Shown here: positions 59,800-64,000 of the stretch, piece by piece
Layout of the letters: each line of letters begins with the position of its first letter
Position numbering within the stretch: position 1 is the stretch's first letter
Source of the DNA: Desulfosarcina widdelii
GTDB taxonomy: Bacteria; Desulfobacterota; Desulfobacteria; Desulfobacterales; Desulfosarcinaceae
Reading direction: 5' to 3'
Length of the DNA: 64,000 nucleotides
NCBI RefSeq assembly: GCF_009688965.1
Contig: NZ_AP021875.1
Coordinates: 4,650,001 to 4,714,000, forward strand
Made by a program: the position numbers and the translations under genes
Notes under the pieces: generated by a model
Database searches by the model: none
Told to the model about the DNA's origin: nothing
The model's input: only the letters and a program-made list of their open reading frames with translations

Positions 59800-60054
59800 A
59801 TGGATCGACACGAGTCTATAAAACAGGTAGCCGTGCTGGTAAAACAAACTATCGGTTCACGTGCAAACGGTAGAACCGCCTTTGTAGCCCCTTCTGATTT
59901 AGCATTTGGTCTCTCAAGGATGTACATGACGCATGTGGAAATTGAGAAATCAACCCATAAAACCAACGTTTTCCGCACAAAGGATGAAGCTCTTCAATGG
60001 TTGGAGGCAGAAACCGGAGAGCATAGCCTTCAGCCACTGTGCCTTATGGATTGA
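59800..60054 (+). pseudogene. STAS/SEC14-like protein gene, 3' part
   Basis: These 84 residues (IKQVAVLVKQTIGSRANGRT, AFVAPSDLAFGLSRMYMTHV, FRTKDEALQWLEAETGE) align with the C-terminal two thirds of the intact protein at 61870-62247 (ALVATSDLDFGLSRVSEAYS, FRTMDEALEWID). Together with 57955-58155 they form one gene broken by the insertion sequence. A local ATG at 59800 might still allow translation. Confidence 0.82.
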
Positions 60055-60066
60055 ATTTCCGAGGTA

Positions 60067-60087
60067 GGGGGGGAGGTGGTCCCCCCC
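60067..60087. terminator. G/C-run hairpin after the split STAS-like gene
   Basis: GGGGGGGA pairs with TCCCCCCC around GGTGG, 12 bp after the stop codon. It is a very stable stem without a T tract; it may end or protect the PAS-STAS transcript. Confidence 0.55.
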
Positions 60088-60164
60088 GGTAGGGCGTCCT
60101 GACGCATGCAGCCGACCACCTCATAGAAGTGGACACACAAATTTTTCGCAAAATTCGCTGGATT

Positions 60165-60178
60165 GTCTACCCGTAGAC
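60165..60178 (-). repeat. Palindrome after small gene A (copy 1)
   Basis: On the minus strand this reads GTCTACGGGTAGAC, starting 7 bases after the stop of the 67-residue gene. The identical palindrome stands at the same distance after the paralogous gene (61293-61306). Confidence 0.75.
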
Positions 60179-60185
60179 TAATAGG

Positions 60186-60389
60186 TCACATTGCCATCTG
60201 ATGGATCTGAGCCACCATGTGTTCCTTGGTGTGCTTGACGTCCTCTAAGGCTCTTTCCGGTCCCATCCTGTCAATCTTAAAGGCAATGTACTCAGTCACT
60301 ATTTCATATGCTCTGCATCCCGGAATAATTAGACCGTCTTCGTTCAGGAGAGCCATTATGGCTTTCATGGCATTGGATCTATCCATCAT
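60186..60389 (-). CDS. Unknown small helical protein, copy A of the repeated module
   Basis: This 67-residue protein reads MMDRSNAMKAIMALLNEDGL, IIPGCRAYEIV, and KEHMVAQIHQMAM. It is a paralogue of the 66-residue protein at 61314-61514; shared residues include LNEDGL, PG, AY.IV, IDR.G, and AQIHQM at the end. No known family. It lies between two STAS-like genes on the opposite strand. Starts at 60389 and 60386 are equivalent. Confidence 0.72.
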   Translation of the reverse strand: MMDRSNAMKAIMALLNEDGLIIPGCRAYEIVTEYIAFKIDRMGPERALEDVKHTKEHMVAQIHQMAM

Positions 60390-60803
60390 GATTGCTATTT
60401 CCAGTACCTATGTATGTTGGCAAAAAGTAAGATTGAGGTCGATCAGGCTGATATGGCCACACTTTTATTCAACATGTTGATGCCTGTCAATCATATTCTT
60501 CTACATATAGTGGTTGCACCTTCGTTGGAAAAACCCTTTAGAGTAGGTAGAATTATGATTTCAGATGAATAACTTGATCTCTCCTTGAAACAGAGGGAGG
60601 CTTACCCACTACCCCGGCAAGCGTCATGAAACATACCTGTACCAACCATGTGATACCAGACATGAAACTTTCCAGATTTTTTTGCTGGAGAGTTACAGCA
60701 AGCTTTAACTTGGGAGATGTTTCCCATTTTTTACATCCGTGCTATGGTAATTGTTAGTGTTTTGTTGGTGACCTCACTATTCACGATCAAATGGACTGGC
60801 ACC
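60390..60803. other. Intergenic gap in the repeated module
   Basis: These 414 bp separate divergent genes and probably hold both promoters. The reading frame of the next gene extends back to 60717, with a hydrophobic stretch, but has no ribosome site. No repeat was noticed. Confidence 0.4.
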
Positions 60804-61199
60804 ATGGCATTAGAGTGCGTCTTTGAAATGGCTCCTGACCACGTCATTTGTAAAGTGTCGGGTCAATTCACAGCTGAAGAAGGTGTTAGGGTCATCCAAT
60901 CAACAGTAGATGCCTGTATCCTGAAGGATCTTTCACATGCCTTGATTGATTCCACTGGTATAGAACACGCTGCGATGGCCACCAACAAAATTGTTACGGC
61001 ACACAAGGTTGAAGAACTTTTCAACAGACTATCCGAGGTGGGCCAAAAAGTTCCCCGTATAGCAATATTTGGCTTTGCACCATTCATAGACAGATATAAA
61101 CCCGCATCCGACTATTTTCAGTTGCGAAATTTACCAATCCGTACCTTTGATTCCCGTTCAGCTGCCATGAAGTGGCTCTTTGCCACAGACCCCAAGTAA
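60804..61199 (+). CDS. STAS/SEC14-like domain protein, second copy
   Basis: This 131-residue protein starts MALECVFEMAPDHVICKVSG then QFTAEEGVRVIQSTVDACIL, HALIDSTGIEHAAM and ends RTFDSRSAAMKWLFATDPK. The beta-alpha layout matches SpoIIAA-like/STAS proteins, which act as non-enzymatic regulators or lipid/nucleotide binders. It is diverged from the copies at 57955 and 61870 but shares the C-terminal FR(T/S)...A..W(L/I) end. The start is uncertain: 60804 gives the usual family length; 60744 would add a hydrophobic leader. Confidence 0.75.
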   Translation: MALECVFEMAPDHVICKVSGQFTAEEGVRVIQSTVDACILKDLSHALIDSTGIEHAAMATNKIVTAHKVEELFNRLSEVGQKVPRIAIFGFAPFIDRYKPASDYFQLRNLPIRTFDSRSAAMKWLFATDPK

Positions 61200-61292
61200 G
61201 CTTCAAGACATAGCCAGTCATACAATTTCTGGCCTGCCGGGCCGGATCTGAAGATCCGGTTTTTCTCGATCAGATCACCACCATTACTCTTT

Positions 61293-61306
61293 GTCTACCC
61301 GTAGAC
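61293..61306 (-). repeat. Palindrome after small gene B (copy 2)
   Basis: GTCTACGGGTAGAC on the minus strand, 7 bases after the stop of the 66-residue gene. It is identical to 60165-60178, while the bases between stop and palindrome differ, so the palindrome itself is conserved. Confidence 0.75.
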
Positions 61307-61313
61307 AAATTGA

Positions 61314-61514
61314 TTACATGCACATCTGGTGTATTTGGGCGAGTAGGTGAGACTTGGTATCACGTATCTGCTGTAAAGCTGCCATTGCTCCAAGTCGGTC
61401 AATCTGGGATGCAACCGTACGCACAACGATCCGGTATGCCGTGTCTCCCGGCATCAGCAGACCATCTTCATTGAGGATCGACAAAGCTTCAGAAATGGCT
61501 TGAGACTTACTCAT
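61314..61514 (-). CDS. Unknown small helical protein, copy B of the repeated module
   Basis: This 66-residue protein reads MSKSQAISEALSILNEDGLL, MPGDTAYRIVVRTVASQIDR and KSHLLAQIHQMCM. It is paralogous to 60186-60389. AGGAGAAAGGG precedes the start. It alternates with STAS-like genes on the other strand. The strong conservation of both ends between copies argues that it is a real protein. Confidence 0.75.
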   Translation of the reverse strand: MSKSQAISEALSILNEDGLLMPGDTAYRIVVRTVASQIDRLGAMAALQQIRDTKSHLLAQIHQMCM

Positions 61515-61869
61515 TTGATTCCCTTTCTCCTAAGTCCAATCCGACGATACTGGCCCGTGCATAGCAATGATAGATTTATCCAGGAATGAAGCAGTTTCTG
61601 TGCCATTGTCAAACAGCAAGAGGTTAACTTACCAATAGCTGAATCGTGATGTCAATATGGGTGGAATGGAGGTAAATGGGAGGTATTGTTAGGTAAGGGT
61701 TTGCAGGGGTTGGAAATCAGTCAAGGCCACTGAGGGATTTCATATCACTTGCGTCTGTGAATCCTGCTGTGGTAGATGGTTAATACCCTCCCATTCGACT
61801 GCCGGTTTCACTGCTCGTAGCAAAATTGGGGCAATTGATCCATATCGAGCTCCATTTGGTGCCAGAGAA
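61515..61869. other. Intergenic gap in the repeated module
   Basis: These 355 bp lie between the divergent small gene and third STAS-like gene. The phrase GTAAGGGTTTGCAGGGGT (about 61694-61711) recurs with one change near 62342-62359, after the third STAS-like gene; its meaning is unknown. Confidence 0.4.
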
Positions 61870-62247
61870 ATGCCTGTTTCAACATCCACAGACGAATCAC
61901 ATGCCTTGACCATCTTTACCGTCGAAGGTGAACTGACCTTCGAAGAGCAGATGAACGCTCTCAAGGCATTCTACAGTGGCGATCCAACAGCCAACGTGCT
62001 TTGGGACTTTCGCTTGATGAAAGGGAACCGGGTGTCATCGCAGGAACTGGAGGAACTGTTCAACTTCATCAAGGCCAATCGAGCGAAACGACTTCAAGGA
62101 AAGACAGCTCTGGTCGCTACCTCTGATTTAGACTTTGGCCTTTCGAGGGTCAGCGAGGCCTATTCCCAAATCAGACAGTTGCCATGGGAAATGAAGGCAT
62201 TCCGTACAATGGATGAGGCTTTGGAATGGATCGATAGAGATAACTAA
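61870..62247 (+). CDS. STAS/SEC14-like domain protein, third copy
   Basis: This 125-residue soluble protein has SHALTIFTVEGELTFEEQMN, NVLWDFRLMKGNRVSSQELE, GKTALVATSDLDFGLSRVSE and FRTMDEALEWIDRDN. It is the intact version of the gene split at 57955/59800. The fold suggests a STAS/SpoIIAA-like regulatory protein; partner unknown. Confidence 0.8.
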   Translation: MPVSTSTDESHALTIFTVEGELTFEEQMNALKAFYSGDPTANVLWDFRLMKGNRVSSQELEELFNFIKANRAKRLQGKTALVATSDLDFGLSRVSEAYSQIRQLPWEMKAFRTMDEALEWIDRDN

Positions 62248-62397
62248 ACTCCGTCAGCCTATTGATCACCGTCCACCTTGCCACCACTAAGTATCCACGT
62301 ACCACAGATCTGAGGGGTTTGATAAGTGGAAGCCACTTTGCCGTAAGGGTTTGCGGGGGTCGAATTCACTCGATGAATTATTTCGGGGTAGCAATAT

Positions 62398-63162
62398 TCA
62401 CTTCCAGTCAAGTAAGCCGTAGCTGTCAAGAATCTTCTTCAACTGACCATTTTGTCTTAGTCCACGGATGCCATCGCTCAACTGACGAGCCAGCATCGGT
62501 GACTCCGGCCGATTTGGTGAAAATGCGATGTAGATGTAGGCGGGTTCCTCTCCGCATCCCGCCGGTTTGATCTTGTCCAGAATGCCAAGTTTATTTGCTT
62601 TGTAGCGTATTGCAGCTTCAGTATCCACGACCACATCAATACGCCTGTAAAGCAACTTATTCAGGTTCTGTTTTAGAGGGTCGTGAGCAGAAAGCACTTG
62701 AACACGATCATCATTGCCAGAGTGCGTTCGAATGTATTCATTGAGCCAGTCACGGTAATCGTAACCACCGATCACGCCGATGGCCACAGCTTCGATTGAA
62801 GACAGTCCTTCGAATTTCCACGGACTGTCTTTCAACACGTAGAAGTTAAGTAGGTTTCTGGCCAATTCTTCATCAGGAAACACGAGACCCTCGCCATCTG
62901 TCTTGGACGCCCCGATGGCACCCGTATATTTAACAGAACGAGTACCAGAAACGGCCCGCTTCCAAGGTACATTCTTATACACCACAGTGTGACCGGCAGC
63001 TTCAAAGACGATACGGGCCACATCGACAATGTATCCTTCCTGTTCACTGCCTACTTCCATGTTGAATGGTGGCCAAGGATCGGCTACAAGAACAACTTCC
63101 GTGGCCATCGTCGTAGTAGCCACAACAAAAATGGCAATCAGATTTATGGTAAGCCTGACCAA
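62398..63162 (-). CDS. Family-3 periplasmic solute-binding-like protein
   Basis: This 254-residue exported protein has a signal peptide (LTINLIAIFVVATTTMA) and an SBP_bac_3 fold: VVLVADPWPPFNMEVGSEQE, GYIVDVARIVFEAAGHTVVY, VPWKRAVSGTRS, and the end SDGIRGLRQNGQLKKILDSY. It probably binds a small solute in the periplasm, but no permease is adjacent, so it may feed a signalling pathway. I chose the TTG at 63162 because CAGGAGG lies ten bases before it; the next upstream option (TTG at 63198) has no ribosome site. Confidence 0.85.
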   Translation of the reverse strand: MVRLTINLIAIFVVATTTMATEVVLVADPWPPFNMEVGSEQEGYIVDVARIVFEAAGHTVVYKNVPWKRAVSGTRSVKYTGAIGASKTDGEGLVFPDEELARNLLNFYVLKDSPWKFEGLSSIEAVAIGVIGGYDYRDWLNEYIRTHSGNDDRVQVLSAHDPLKQNLNKLLYRRIDVVVDTEAAIRYKANKLGILDKIKPAGCGEEPAYIYIAFSPNRPESPMLARQLSDGIRGLRQNGQLKKILDSYGLLDWK

Positions 63163-63327
63163 AATAATGCATTCCTCCTGAAATATATCATCCTTCAATA
63201 CTGTTCGGCCAAACCACCCATTTACTTAACCAGCTAATGAAAAATTAACACAGCGCAGATTTCCCCAAAACTACCTTCACACTGGATTGTGCCCAGTATG
63301 TGCCCGGTCTTGGAACTGAGGTGTGCT

Positions 63328-63601
63328 AAAGAAATGCAAAAAACCTGTTGCGAGTTTTTGCATTTGTTTGAATTGTATTAGAAAACCGATGGGTTACAAT
63401 CACAGTCAGAAATAGAAACCATTTTGCCTGTGAAAGGAGACCCATCCATGAGAAACAACCGGTTCGCCATCAACACTGTCGTCGGAATCGTATTGTCCTT
63501 ATTTACTTTTAACGGAGTCCAAGCTGCCGCCACGCCCGAGACCGAGGCCGTCATCCACTCCGAACGGCCGGCCGTGGAAGTGATGTTCGTTCTGGACACC
63601 A
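63328..63601 (+). repeat. 274-bp direct repeat, copy 2 (in front of the intact VWA gene)
   Basis: This is copy 2 of the repeat at 56604-56877, at a constant offset of 6724 bp. Here the gene continues normally past the repeat end, so this is the parental or restored copy. Confidence 0.95.
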
Positions 63602-64000
63602 CCAGCAGCATGACCGGGCTGATCGCAGCAGCCAAGGACAAAATCTGGTCCATCGCCAATACCCTGGCATCGGCCGATCCTGCCCCCGAAATCCGCATGG
63701 GGCTGGTCGGCTATCGGGATCGCGGTGATGTATACGTTACCGTTTACACGCCGTTGTCCAGCGACTTGGATGCCGTGTACGCGCAACTGATGCAGTTTGA
63801 AGCCGTTGGCGGAGGGGATGCCCCGGAAAGCGTCAACCAGGCCCTGGCCGAGGCGGTGAACCGGCCCCAATGGAGCCGGGGTGATGCAGTCTACCGGGTG
63901 ATTTTTCTGGTTGGCGACGCGCCGCCCAAGATGAATTATCAGGATGATGTCAAATATCCCCTGAGTTGTACGAAGGCCGCCCGGAAAGGGATTGTCATCA
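63448..64000 (+). CDS. VWA-domain exported protein (partial, runs off the window)
   Basis: 184 residues are visible. A signal peptide (AINTVVGIVLSLFTFNGVQA) is followed by a von Willebrand A domain: VEVMFVLDTTSSMTGLIAAA with the metal-binding DxTxS, EIRMGLVGYRDRGDVYVT, GGGDAPESVNQALAEAV and VIFLVGDAPPKM. Such proteins bind partners in the periplasm or at the cell surface. AAAGGAGA precedes the start. Its promoter and first 51 codons are duplicated at 56604-56877. Confidence 0.93.
   Translation, partial: MRNNRFAINTVVGIVLSLFTFNGVQAAATPETEAVIHSERPAVEVMFVLDTTSSMTGLIAAAKDKIWSIANTLASADPAPEIRMGLVGYRDRGDVYVTVYTPLSSDLDAVYAQLMQFEAVGGGDAPESVNQALAEAVNRPQWSRGDAVYRVIFLVGDAPPKMNYQDDVKYPLSCTKAARKGIVI

Overview
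The window (about 64 kb, GC-rich backbone) looks like a chromosome segment of a Gram-negative Desulfobacterota bacterium related to Desulfosarcina or Desulfatitalea. This is inferred from the Mla and GspA/GspB envelope genes, a DUF6125-type protein, a transposase that looks like the ISDol1 group, and overall protein style. No 16S gene is present, so the assignment is tentative.

Layout. 1-10.4 kb: the end of a probable UV-damage endonuclease gene, a GntR regulator with two palindromes in its promoter, a complete mlaE-F-D-C-A lipid-transport operon without mlaB, then an ExeA/GspA-like ATPase, a GspB-like partner and an M23 murein peptidase. 10.5-20.7 kb: a 10.2 kb integrated element bounded by 49-bp direct repeats of the 3' part of tRNA-Ala(CGC). 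It carries a tyrosine integrase, a MerR-like regulator, a small HTH protein, a prim-pol/SF3-helicase replication protein followed by iteron-like repeats, an AlpA/Xis-like HTH protein, a phage major capsid protein with a coiled-coil partner, several small proteins, and an AT-rich cargo gene (three membrane segments, coiled coil, possible GAF-like domain). I see no terminase, portal or tail gene, so it resembles a phage satellite that encodes its own capsid.

20.7-32.4 kb: a gene-poor stretch with a frameshifted PAS protein, a lipoprotein, an outer-membrane barrel, an HDOD protein, a solute-binding-protein pseudogene, a cation-chloride-cotransporter-like permease, an FHA protein, an Ada-AlkA/Ogt alkylation-repair pair and a cold-shock protein. 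32.6-38.2 kb: a pyruvate dehydrogenase operon (aceE-aceF-lpd). 38.5-50.8 kb: a small unknown gene, a NYN-domain protein, a LIV-type amino-acid ABC transporter, and a histidine-utilisation cluster (hutU, ftcD, an embedded methyltransferase, hutI) with a divergent HutC-type repressor; hutH is not in the window. 50.8-56.2 kb: an FG-GAP lipoprotein and an AT-richer accessory block (unknown protein, AAA ATPase, ICMT-like methyltransferase, aldo/keto reductase, dodecin).

56.6-63.6 kb: a 6.7 kb segment bounded by 274-bp near-identical direct repeats that duplicate the promoter and 5' end of a VWA-domain gene. Inside are a PAS protein paralogous to the frameshifted one at 22 kb, three copies of a STAS/SEC14-like protein gene (one split by an insertion sequence), two copies of an unknown 66-67 residue protein gene on the opposite strand, each followed at the same distance by the palindrome GTCTACGGGTAGAC, and a periplasmic solute-binding protein. 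The satellite and this duplicated module are the two places most likely to hold undescribed biology.
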